From Euptelea pleiosperma (lineage: Eukaryota; Streptophyta; Magnoliopsida; Ranunculales; Eupteleaceae): a stretch of 64,000 nucleotides of DNA. Below are positions 1 to 10,229 of this stretch, one piece after another (the first letter of the stretch is position 1; each line of letters opens with the position of its first letter). The stretch is taken from contig CM068543.1 of the NCBI GenBank assembly GCA_035048495.1, positions 32,799,096 to 32,863,095 of the forward strand, given 5' to 3'. Both the position numbers and the translations under genes were made by a program. The notes beneath the pieces are model-generated. The model saw only the letters and a list, made by a program, of their open reading frames with translations, made no database searches and was not told the origin of the DNA.

Positions 1-81
1 TATCAGGATTATTACAATTATCCAAGAAATCGTAGGAGAAATAGAGAAGCAGTGCTTAGCGAAGAGATTTTTAAGATGTTT

Positions 82-440
82 TTAAAACAGACAACTCAAA
101 TAATCAAACAGATCGAAGTTGTCACCAACTTCCTCTATATCCTCAATGGTGAATTCCTTTGGGATGATAATCTTTCTCTTGAAAGTAGCTTCTTCATCAG
201 GTTTAGGTGGGGGAGGAATCTCAGAGGGGATCATGTTGGGCTCTGGAGTCACACTCCTCTCAACAGAGAGCCATGCTTTACAACTGCTGGTAAACACGTG
301 ATCCCTTAAATGCGTAGGAGCGGTCGCCTGAGTACACTGAGAGATGATTAATTCTCATCTTTTAGGAGAGTTAAGAGTTGCGATCCAATAGTCAAACTGC
401 TCAAGAGTTAACGAGACTTCTTTGAGGGGATCTCTCAATC
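82..440 (-). pseudogene. Unrecognised reading-frame remnant
   Basis: A minus-strand frame reads like real protein: an acidic, proline-rich stretch (PSEIPPPPKPDEEATFK) followed by KEFTIEDIEEVGDNFDLFDY. The same frame continues upstream with one stop, through a segment containing LTLEQFDYWIATLNSP. I do not recognise the family. It lies downstream of the minus-strand Sirevirus gag remnant, so it may be another piece of that element or an older insertion. Residue composition is not that of a random frame, but no motif fixes a function. Confidence 0.3.
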
Positions 441-499
441 TAGCATAGAAGAGCTCACAGAGTCAGACATCTAAATGCAAGATGTTTTTTTAAAACTAA

Positions 500-1727
500 A
501 AAGAGAAAAAGCTACTAGCAATTAACAAATATTAAAGTTTCTACAAGGAATGTTCCGGTTACCAAAAAAATTAAAGTTTCCACAGTGATTTATAGTAGCA
601 ATCGGAAATCTTATGTTATTAATTTGTTTATGAAGTTTAGAAGCTTCAATATTCAGAATTTCAATTTGTCTAATCAAGAATTTTTCTTTGTTAATTAAAT
701 TTATTTTCTTTATTAGCTGATCTTTCTTTCTAAATTCATTTTCTTTTTGTAAATTAATTTTTATATTGATAATTTCACAGTTAAATTTCATATGACCAAT
801 TTTCTTATAATAATAAGTTATATTAGTTTGTTTATTCAGAATATGTCTTTCAATAGTTTTTACAAATGTATTTTATTTATTTTGGATGAACCTATTCTTA
901 GTTTTTATAAAAGGTTGTTTATTTTGAGTTGAATTATTTTTTGTTTTTACAAAAATAGTTTTTGAAGTAGAGATTTTAGATGAATCATTAATGTATCCTA
1001 ATACTCTTCTATCATTATAGACTCTTCACATAATTACATTATTTTCTAATTTAGAATTACCTTGAGTACTAGCTTTATAACTAAGTTAGTATTTTTATTT
1101 CTAATCCATTGTTTATAAGTTAAAGTTGAGAAATTACGTTTTGAAGAGATGTTTCATTTTCATTCTCTATTTCCTTTCTGTTTTGGTTTTAGTAATTTCA
1201 CAGATTTTTATGCTGAGTGGAATTTTCAGTACTATGTTTACTTATTTCAAGTTTCTGGTTATCACAAATCTTAACAAGTTTTATACTTTCTTGATATAGG
1301 TTATTATAGGCTTCTTGTAAAGCTTCATTATCTCCTTTACTAGTTTCTATTTCACTATTTTTTTTATCTAAAAGAGAAATTGTATTATAATTAGATTTAA
1401 TCATGAAGGCTTTCATTTGATCAAATTCTTCATTATCATTAATAGAGTCTGTTTTATTTTAAGAATCGTAATATCAAGTGGCTTTCATAGTTTTAGTTTT
1501 ATCTTTTCTATTACTATTAGCACATTTACTAGAAATGTGACCATAGCCCTTATATTTATAACATTGAATTCTTTTTATTGATTTCATTTTTAAAGGTTTT
1601 TTTCTTATAGTTTCAAATTTTGTTATCTTTATTTCTAAATAAGTTTTAAATCTTTTAGCCATTAGAGCAACTTATTCATCCAAATCATCATATTCATTAT
1701 AGTTATCACAATTTGTAATTTTTAAAG
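500..1727 (-). pseudogene. Sirevirus-like copia gag tail, broken
   Basis: Read on the minus strand, this holds the C-terminal part of a copia gag. About 1510-1560 encodes a zinc knuckle, CYKYKGYGHISSKC, in which the second cysteine is Tyr, so the CX2CX4HX4C motif is damaged. Next come a Lys-rich linker ending KTMKAT and coiled-coil-like segments (NEALQEAYNNLYQESIKL and a Lys/Asn-rich block near 522-791). A run with YNDRRVLGYINDSSK and STSKTIF matches the related gag fragment at 33190-33280. Several stops and frameshifts break it. The N-terminal half of gag is missing: the frame starts almost directly after the LTR end at 1728, so an internal deletion joined the two. Confidence 0.7.
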
Positions 1728-2350
1728 TGAAATAACAGGTCCGTTCTCTTTTACGTAAGAATACTTAAAAGGGAGAGGTGATTACGTATTCAAAAATTAA
1801 TCTAACCTATCACAAGTTTACTGGTCCAAGTAAGGTGATAAACTCTCATGCCTTAGTTAATTGATAAAAGATTATCATAACCGACTCAAATCAAATATAC
1901 CTCAGTGGTGTATTATATTTTCATTGTTTGATCTAATCAATAAATTAGCGAAACAACAATCAAACATCTACAAGACAAAGGGTTTTTACGTGGAAACCTT
2001 AGCCAAGGAAAACCACGGGACCATGTCTAGACGGAAAGTATCACTAATTGAAAAGTTAAACGAAACAAAGATTACCTACGCAGTACCGTTGCAAATGCAG
2101 CTTCCAACCTTAGCCAATGCCTACTGCCGATGCATCCATGTTCTCTAAATCAACGCTACGAACCTAAGCACGCTCTCCCAGCCAAGAAGTCTTGTCTGCT
2201 TGTTCAGTTTGGTACTCTCCAAACCTACATTTGATCAGTCACTCCGATCTTCCTTCTTAACTTTTCAGCCTTTACTCAAAGTGAAGGATTCAGTACACCT
2301 TGAACCCTAAGTCACTCAAATCGTATTGAGACACACTAGTACTCTCAAGC
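1728..2350 (-). repeat. Partial Sirevirus LTR, 3' ~620 bp, minus orientation
   Basis: This is the reverse complement of the last ~620 bp of the LTRs at 7518-9055, 13451-14971 and 43249-44708. Shared landmarks, reading minus, are GGTGTACTGAATCCTTCAC, GGACGCATCGGCAGTAG-type text, TTTCCACGTAAAAA and a final TTATTTCA. It precedes a minus-strand gag remnant in the correct order (LTR then gag). Its 5' part is missing: the homology stops at about 2350, where plus-strand internal sequence of another copy begins. Confidence 0.8.
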
Positions 2351-2362
2351 ATCTAGATTCCT

Positions 2363-2870
2363 AATAAACCAGTCAATTTTCATTAATTTGTCAAAATACA
2401 AAGAGAATGTGAAAATACATCCAGATCTCCATTGTCTGACGGTCATCCGAATACAGCTTATGAGAAATTGTATTTAGAAAGTCTTAGATTGATCAAAGAA
2501 AATAAAGTTCTATCCTTACAAATGGAGAAATTAGATTGTATAAATGTTTCATTAGAATTGATAAATATTGAACTTATTGATGAAAGGAGACAGTGGGAAG
2601 AAGAAGAAAAACAAAGTGTTGGAAAATGAGTTTCAAAAATCTTTAAAGAATCAATTGATAAACAATTCTGATATTATTAAATCAAAGAATTTTGATTCTC
2701 ATCTTAGTACTCATAAGAATAATATAAAACTCACGTATTCTACAGGAAAATGTATGACAACAAAGTTCAAACAAACTGAATTGGTTGGTCATCATAATTC
2801 TAGGCTAAGTGAGCTATACATGAAATATAATGAACTAAAAAGGGAGATTTCAAAATTTTTGAATTGAGAA
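2363..2870 (+). pseudogene. copia gag remnant (start plus C-terminal part)
   Basis: 2363-2450 matches the leader and gag start of the copy at 15025-15100. The start codon position is ATA here (near 2398) where the other copy has ATG. The frame then jumps, through a deletion of the central gag, to the C-terminal coiled-coil-rich region (TAYEKLYLESLRLIKENK, then QMEKLDCINVSLELINIE). The tail continues in another frame to about 2867 with FKQTELVGHHNSRLSEL and MKYNELKREISKF. The zinc knuckle is not visible and probably lies in the deleted part. Confidence 0.7.
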
Positions 2871-2941
2871 AAACTTTGTTTGATAGTCATGTTGTTAAGA
2901 ATTAATGGTTCAGAAATGACAATTCGTTTCTTCTCAAACAA

Positions 2942-5900
2942 ATGGCAAAACTTGTTAAACCACTTTCTAAGTCTAAGACCATTTGGGTGAGAAAAGATGA
3001 TAAAAAATGCCTTATGATTAATTATGCTTTCAAGGCTTTAGAGAACAACAAATGGTATCTGGACAGTGGCTGTTCTAGGCACATGACTAGAGATAAGTCA
3101 ATGTTTTATCATATTGCAGACCATAAGGATGGTAGTGTAACTTTTGGGGATGAAAGTATGGCAAAGGTCATTGGTCGGGGAAGTATTCAAGCTCTAGGTA
3201 TTCCTAAGCTTGATAATGTTCTCTGTGTTGAAGGAATAAAAGTCAATCTTCTTAGCATAAGTCAAATATGCGATAATAATCATACAGTTAAATTCACTAA
3301 CCAAGGATATTATGTTATTGATGAATCTGACAAATGTGTTAAAGAGGTTCAAGAACCTCTGAGAACTGTTATATTATAGGTAGAAATCCCAAGATTATCT
3401 GTAATTTTGCCAAATTAAATGATTTTGACTTATGGCACCAAAGACTAGGTCACATGAACCAAAAGGACCTAGTTAAAATCATTAATAAAGAATTAGTGAG
3501 AGGTGTGCCCAAATTGGGAAAACCTACTGGCACTATTTGTAGAGCTTGCTAAATCGACAAACAAATCAAAAGCTCTCACGAAAAGGAAAATTATTGTGCT
3601 ATATCCAAAATGCTTGATCTGATTCACATGGATCTTATGAGTCCTATGAGGACTGAAAGTTTGGAAGGAAAAAGATACATTCTTGTCATGGTTGATGATT
3701 ACTCTAGACTTACATGAATTGCTTTTCTTAAAGAAAAATCAGATGCTTTTGAAGAATGTAAAAAGATATGACAAAAAATTCAAAATGAAAAAGGCTACAG
3801 TATAGTCAGGATTCGTACTGACCATAGAAAAAATTTGAAGATTCTCGCCTCACTGAGTACTGTGATGCCATTGACATTAAGCATGAATTTTCTACACCTA
3901 TTACACCATAGCAGAATTGAGTGGTTGAAAGAAAGAACAGGGTGATTCAGGAAATGGCCCGGGTAATGCTTCACAACAAAAACTTACCTCAAAACTTATG
4001 GGCTGAAGCAGTGAATACTGCTTGTTATACTCTCAATAGAGTTTATCTGAGACCAAGAACTTTAAACACTCCTTATGAAATTTGGTCGAATAAACAACCT
4101 AATGTTAAATATTTCAAGGTTTTTGGGAGCAAATGCTATATTCTTAGAGATAGAGAATCTCTGGGAAAGTTTGACAAAAGAAGAGATGAAGGAATTTTTC
4201 TAGGTTATTCCACAAATAGTAAAGCTTATCGGGTTCTTAATCAAAGAACCAAACTATTATGGAGTCTATTAATGTGGTTATTGATGATTTAAATATTGAA
4301 AAAAATTCCGCACAGGATGACAACTGTGATGATATCTGTCCGAGTATTGATGACATTCATATTACTCCTCCTTCTAGTGATTCTTGTGTTGATAAATCTC
4401 TTCCCTTATTGGTTAAGAAAAATCATCCTAGTGTTGATATCATTGGTGAGGCAGGAAGTAGAGTTCAAACTAGAAGATAGATTGAAAATGTTGTTAACTT
4501 TGTGTGCTATACTTCTCAGATTGAACCAAAAATTATTTTTGAAGCTCTTACTGATGAAAATTGGATTAGTGCCATACAGGAGGAACTAAGTCAATTTACT
4601 AGAAATGATGTTTGGTATTTAGTGCCCAGACCTAAAGATACTAATGTTATTGGCACTAAATGGATTTTCAAAAACAAATCGGATGAGAATGGTACTGTGG
4701 TCAGAAGCAAAGTCAGACTAGTAGCTCAAGGCTATACTCAAATTGAAGGCATTAATTTTGATGAAACTTTTGCTCATGTTGCTAGATTGGAATCCATTCG
4801 TATCTTGCTTGCTATTGATTGTCATCTTAAATTTAAACTTTTTCAGATGGATGTCAAGAGTGCCTTCTTAAATGGTGTTCTTCAAGAAGAAGTTTATGTG
4901 GAACAATCCAAAGGGTTTGAGGATCAAAAATTTTTGATCAAGTTTAACGCCTCAAAAGGCCTTGTATGGCTTAAAACAAGCTCCTAGGGCTTGGTATTAG
5001 AGATTGACCACTTTTCTACTTCATTAAGGTTTCATCAGAGGAGAAGTAGACAAGACCTTATTTGTTAAAACCGTTCAGAGAATTTATCTGATTGCTCAAA
5101 TTTATATTGATGATATTGTATTTGGATCCACATCTGTTGATCATGATCACATGTTTTCAGAACGAATGAAAAAAGAATTCGAAATGAGTATGGTAGGTGA
5201 ACTAAGTTATTTTTTGGGTCTTCAAGTTAAACAGTTGGATGATGGAATTTTTATTTCTCAATCCAAATATAGCAAAGACCTAATGAAATTTGGTATGGAA
5301 TCAGCTAAACATCATCGTACTCCTATGAGTAGTACTACAAAGCCGAGTAAAGATATTGAAGGAATTGATGTTGATCAAACTTTGTATAGAAGCATGATTA
5401 GAAGCTTATTATATCTCACGGCTTGTCATCCTGATATTTCCTTCAATGTGGGTGCTTGTGTTAGATTTCAAGCTAATCCCAAATAATCTCATATTCTTTC
5501 AGTCAAACGTATCATCAGGTATGTTAGTAGAACTGTAGGATATGGTCTATAGTATTCTTTTGATACTACTGCAGAGCTTACAGGTTATTTTGATGCTGAC
5601 GGCGCTAGAAATATTGATGATGGTAAAAATACTAGTGGTGGGTGTTTTTATATTGGTAACAACCTAGTTAGTAGGTAAAGTAAGAAACAAAATTATATTT
5701 CTTTATCTACTACTAAAGCTGAGTATATTATAGCTGGCAGCTGTTGTACTTAACTGCTATGGATGAAGCAGATGTTAACATATTATGGGATTAATCAAGG
5801 ATTGATGACTATCTATTGTGATAATACGAGTGTTATAAATATATCGAAAAATCATGTTCAACATTCTAGAACTAAGCATATTGACATTCGTTATCATTTT

Positions 5901-6044
5901 ATTAGAGATCTTATTGAAGAAAAAATTATCACATTGGAGCATGTCGCTATAGAAAATCAATTAGCGAATATTTTTACAAAACCTCTTGATGTCGTTAGAT
6001 TCGAGTTTCTTCGTAAATCTATCGGTATTAGTTTAATTGATTGA
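2942..6044 (+). pseudogene. Sirevirus-like copia pol (PR-IN-RT-RH), broken
   Basis: The order of domains is complete. Protease: WYLDSGCSRHMT at ~3055-3090. Pre-integrase HHCC region: LWHQRLGHM at ~3430, with a stop after the second Cys. Integrase core: 3600-4080, with the second catalytic region damaged (RTDHRKN) and a frameshift before VVERKNRVIQEMARVML. Reverse transcriptase: 4500-5490, with WIFKNK, FQMDVKSAFLNG and an intact catalytic box YIDDIV near 5105. RNase H: 5580-6040, with TKAEYI, IYCDNTSVI and TKHIDIRYHF. At least eight stops or frame changes lie between, so no polyprotein can be made. This would have been the replication and integration enzyme set of the element at 2363-9055. Confidence 0.88.
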
Positions 6045-7517
6045 TCTTGTATTTTGTATTTATTTTTGCTTTCATATTAGTCTGGTTGATTAGAATTGAT
6101 TTTGAATAATCTAAATTCAGACTTGACATAGGTACTATCAAGATCATATCATGATGATATATATTTTCAATGTTTTTAATGATTAGTTTATTATACCTTG
6201 TCTCTATCAGTAGATAAATTATCTCTTGCAAACGTATGTTTCACACACTACACACTGACTGATTTGTCTTCTAGAATAGATATGATTTCAGTATTAATTC
6301 TAATATTTATTTCGAGAATAAGGAATAAACCTCTACTAAATATGACTTCAAATTAGCAGTGTTCCTGCCTTCAATTGATTTCGAAACTGCACTATAGTCT
6401 ACTGTTGGCCTCCTAATGTGATTTATTGTTCTAAGGAAACAGCTACCTCCACAAAAATTAGAGTAAAAGCCATCTATATGGCCTTGTTTGAAATTGAAAT
6501 CTGATTCTTATTGCTGCAGAAAAGGACTACCTAGATGGAGAGTGAAAGCTACCTATATTCAAAGTGAATAAAAATGGTGTAAAAGACAGCCAATTTGCTA
6601 AATAAATTTTTATCCATCAGCAAATACCCATATACATGAGTGTGTATGAGAACCCTTAATAGCTCTAATGGGAATTTCATATCTAGATACAAGATACCTT
6701 CGGGATTTTTAGAATATGATGTCTGGATCTTTATTGAAATTACTTATTTTATCTTGTTTAATGTCAGCACTTTATCTACTACTGGTTCTCAAGAGCAATG
6801 ATTTTATTACTTTCATTGATTTAGTATTTTTGGGCTAACTGACGAATACGAAATTCTATCTTTCTCATGATCGAGTTAGAATTATATCTTACTTGAGTTC
6901 TATATTTTGAGTTACTCTTAGTCAGTACTAATCAACCAAGTTTAAATAAAAATTTTTCTTATAATTTTTTTTTAAAATAAATTCATCTTAATTGTTATTC
7001 ATGTCACGACTCTCTAAGGTTCAATCTATTGTCAAGATCTACTATAATTTGATCATTATTGTTAATTGATTTTTTTATGGTTAGATATGTATGTATGCAC
7101 TTGTTCTTCATGATGACATTCATTGCATGCTTATTAACTGCTAATATTTCTGTACCTTTGTCAATCTCTGACAAAAAAGAGAAGAGAAAATCATAGAGGT
7201 AAAAATAAGTAGGTGCATGAGATAGGGGGAGAAAAATTTTATTACATTATTTTTTTTCAATTTCTCTACTTGTGATGTGCATAATTAACTCACTGCATTC
7301 TAATGATTTATTGATTGCCGATCATATTACATGGTATGTATTGTTGATAGATTGTGCAGGGAACAGATCAAAAGCTATTCTATTATCTGTTTCGATTATC
7401 TCCGAGAGAGTGTGAGATAGTGAGTGAATCATGTAAGAGGGTGGGACTGTATTTTTTATTTTTTACCTTCTATATGATTAAATATTTTTTTGTCACTGAA
7501 TTGCCAAAGGGGGAGAT
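6045..7517 (+). other. Sirevirus post-pol region without the env-like frame; polypurine tracts
   Basis: Non-coding internal region between pol and the 3' LTR. 6290-6720 is clearly homologous to 40227-40640 of the second Sirevirus, sharing GGAATAAACCTCTA and CTGCCTTCA. 7150-7517 is homologous to 42860-43248. The envelope-like frame found between those blocks in the second copy is absent here, so this copy has lost it or never had it. Polypurine tracts occur at 7223-7232 (AGGGGGAGA) and directly before the LTR at 7506-7516 (AAAGGGGGAGA). Confidence 0.65.
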
Positions 7518-9055
7518 TGTAAGGAATATTTTCATATTCAATTTGGCAAAGATTATGTTTGACATAAAAACACTCTTGTAACCGTTCCTACTAGCACCAG
7601 TGTAGTGTGGAGATGTCGTGGTACGCATACTTCGCCGACTACCTGAAGACTAGAAGATAGAGACAGCAAGAATTAGACGGTTGACGACAGGAGTCATCTG
7701 AGTAACTGCCCATTTGTCAGTTAAAGACCGTGTACGCTTGATTAGGAAGGTAAGTGACTTAGTGGCCATAGAATAAGTTTAAAATGAATAAAATATAATG
7801 GTTAAACCTAGTCATTGGACAGACCTGAGTCTGAGTCAAAGATATTGACTAAAGGGAGAGTCCGATCGATTGGAGGACTATGTGTAATCTATTAGAAGCT
7901 ACAAGGCAGAACAATATTTCAGCCCAATCGATTGGAGACTCTGTGAAATCGATTGGAGCCTTCGGGATAGAAACTTATTTGAGTCAAATCGTTTGGAACC
8001 TTCAGGACAGAAACTTATTAAAGTCCAATCAATTAGAGACCTCTGTGTAATCGATTGGAGCCTACGGAACAGGAAACTTATTGAGGCCAATTGATTGGAC
8101 ATGCCCCAATCGATTGGACCTTGCACGAACTTAGTCTTTCTCAGATCTAATTTTCTTGGTTCTATTATCCCACGTTCTACACGACTCATGGTCACGAATT
8201 CTATAAATACAACCCTTCTATACCTTCTCTAAACACACAGAGAGACACAGAGTGACTCAATCTTTCAAGAGAAAGAAGAAAATATTTATTTATTAGAGTG
8301 TCCATTCGAAGAGCAATAAGCTTGTTTCTAATTCACATCTTGTGAGCTTGTTCTTCTTCTTGATCAAAGTCAAGTGCTTGATCCATCCCTTAGCTTAGGT
8401 CTTCCACTCATATATTCGACCTAGTAGCCTGAGTGTATCAGTGTGACTCAACACCTTTTGAGTAACCTAGGGTTCAGGGTGTACTGAATCCTTCACCTTC
8501 TGTAAAGACAAGAGTGCTAAGAATTAAGATCGGAGGAGCCGATCGACGGTAGGTTTGGGGTATACCAAACTGAACAAGCAGACAAGGCTTCTTGACTGGA
8601 AGGGCACACGTAGATTCGTAGTGTTGATTCAAAGGACGTGGACGCATCGGCAGTAGGCCTTGCCTAAGGTTGGAAGTTGTATTTGCAACGGTGCTGCGTA
8701 GGTAACCTTTGTTTTATTTAACTTTTCAGTTAGTGATACTTTCTGTCTAGATGTGGTCCCGTGGTTTTTTTCCTTGGCTAAGGTTTCCACGTAAAAATCT
8801 CTTATCTTCTGTGATTGTTTGTTTGTATTCCGCGATCTATCTTGATTAGACCAAACGACGAAAAAAAAATATACCACGGAGGTATATTCGACTTGAGTCA
8901 GTTGTGATAATCTTTTATCAAACAACTAAGGCATGCGATTTTATTCCTCTACCACTGACCAGTAAAACTGTGTAGGTTAATTAATTTTAAATACCTAATC
9001 AACCCCCGCCCTTCTAGGTATATTGGATTAAAGAGAATAGACCGATGTAATTTCA
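7518..9055 (+). repeat. Sirevirus 3' LTR (1538 bp)
   Basis: Begins TGTAAGGAATATTTTC directly after the polypurine tract and ends TAATTTCA, giving TG...CA. It aligns end to end with 13451-14971 and 43249-44708. Its 5' third contains a cluster of CCAATCGATTGG-like palindromes. About 8195-8290 (TATAAATAC, then TCTCTAAACACACAGAG) is a plausible TATA box and transcription start, by position and composition only. No target-site duplication can be read because the other end of the element is missing. Confidence 0.85.
7862..8125. promoter_or_regulatory. Cluster of ~8 CCAATCGATTGG palindromes in the LTR
   Basis: Around 7865, 7924, 7949, 7987, 8029, 8052, 8090 and 8108 the core ATCGATTGGA, or a one-to-two-base variant, recurs, usually preceded by CCA or GAA. 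The full form CCAATCGATTGG is its own reverse complement and carries a CCAAT box on each strand. The cluster lies ~70-330 bp upstream of a TATAAATA at ~8200, where a U3 enhancer would sit. The same arrangement recurs in the other two Sirevirus LTRs. Regulatory function is inferred. Confidence 0.5.
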
Positions 9056-9805
9056 GTTTTGCCACAAGATGTCAAATCTAGACAAAACTTGTACCAAGTG
9101 TTATAACCCTTGTCACTCTTGATTTTTCTCATGTACTTACCTTGTTTCTCACCCCCATCGACCATTGAGTAGTGAATTATTAGATTAGAGGTCCGTGCTC
9201 CAAATCAAGAACCCCCATTAGAGGATAGGACCTCGATAACAAAATATAATCGGATTAATCTTATGATTCTTAACCTACGCTTTACTCCATTGTCCTCACT
9301 GAATTATGAATTGTTAACTCTTGTTAGACCCTATATCATGCGTGATAAATCATACTATATGACTATCTTGTAAAATGAACATTCACTTGTGTAGATAGCA
9401 ATCATCCGACATACCCCTAAGAAGTAAGTCAAGCCCCTCGTTAAGAGAACCTTGGCCAAAAAGGAGACATTAACAATCATAGTTTATACGCCACCTACTA
9501 TAGCTATTCATTAGAGACCGCACCAATGGTTACTCACGTTCCCACTTCCTCATATACTATTAGTTTCATGCCTACTCCTTCTGATGTAGCGAACCTTTAT
9601 GGTGAGGATGTAGATTCTGACAAGAGTGTCGGGCATAGCTGGGACTCAAATGATGACTTATGTGATACTACAGATTCTTTTGAGAGCATTTAAATAGGCT
9701 TAGTTTGTTAAGATAGCTTATGATTTCAGATCATGTTCCCAGATCATGCTTCGGGATTCGTGCATGGATATAGATATTTTTGGTGTACGAGTTGCGAGGC
9801 GTGAC
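9056..9805. other. Unassigned DNA with one small acidic ORF
   Basis: No homology to the other repeats is visible. One short plus-strand frame, 9526-9693 (55 codons), begins MVTHVPTSSYTISFMPT and ends in an acidic tail rich in Asp and Ser (GEDVDSDKSVGHSWDSNDD). It may be a small gene remnant or the edge of a lost retroelement protein; nothing identifies it. Confidence 0.3.
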
Positions 9806-10205
9806 AGGTTCAACCAGTTTAGTGCAAATGGTACTTAAATAATCATTTCAACCACTCGTAAATCAGGTTAGTGAACTTTTTTGTTAAAAGTGGTACTGGT
9901 ATAGCTAATTTTGCCAAAAATGGTACTAGTTGAACTAATTTTGTCTAAAATTGTATTGGTTCAACAAGTTTTTGTGAACATGGTACTACTTCAACCTCGT
10001 ACTTGTTCATACAGATGTTCGTGAATGATATTAAACTAAAAACTCAAAGAGAGGTTAAAACATTAGAAAATTGGCGATTATAACAAGTAAAACAACATCG
10101 TATGTATCTGTGATACAACAAAATGTAATGTAAGAGACAACATGAGAAGAGAAGTCAAAAGCAATACCGAAAATTGTACTGGTTCAACTAGGTTCGACTA
10201 GACTA
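9806..10205 (+). repeat. Degenerate tandem array (TGGTACTGGTTCAAC unit)
   Basis: Variants of AAAATGGTACTGGTTCAAC followed by TAGTTTT occur at about 9808, 9828, 9890, 9930, 9962, 9985 and 10175, roughly every 30-45 bases with heavy divergence. A further copy, TACTGGGTCAACCAGTTTA, lies at ~12794, on the far side of the family B LTR at 10230-12784. That is what an LTR insertion into an older array would produce. Confidence 0.5.
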
Positions 10206-10229
10206 GTTTCTACAGTACAAAGATCTTTG

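Larger units (their letters stand above)
2363..9055 (+). mobile_element. Sirevirus-like Ty1/copia element, 5' truncated
   Basis: Plus-strand element with remnants of the gag leader, gag, protease, integrase, reverse transcriptase and RNase H in copia order, then a long 3' region, repeated polypurine tracts and a 3' LTR at 7518-9055. There is no 5' LTR in the same orientation; an inverted LTR fragment abuts it instead. A long LTR, a long post-pol region, the DSGCSRHM protease and several AGGGGGAGA tracts are features of the Sirevirus lineage. Numerous stops and frameshifts make it non-functional. Confidence 0.85.

Noticed and set aside
7862..8125. CRISPR-like regularly spaced palindromic repeats
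   Set aside because: Repeats are short, variable, unevenly spaced and inside an LTR of a plant retrotransposon; no cas genes.
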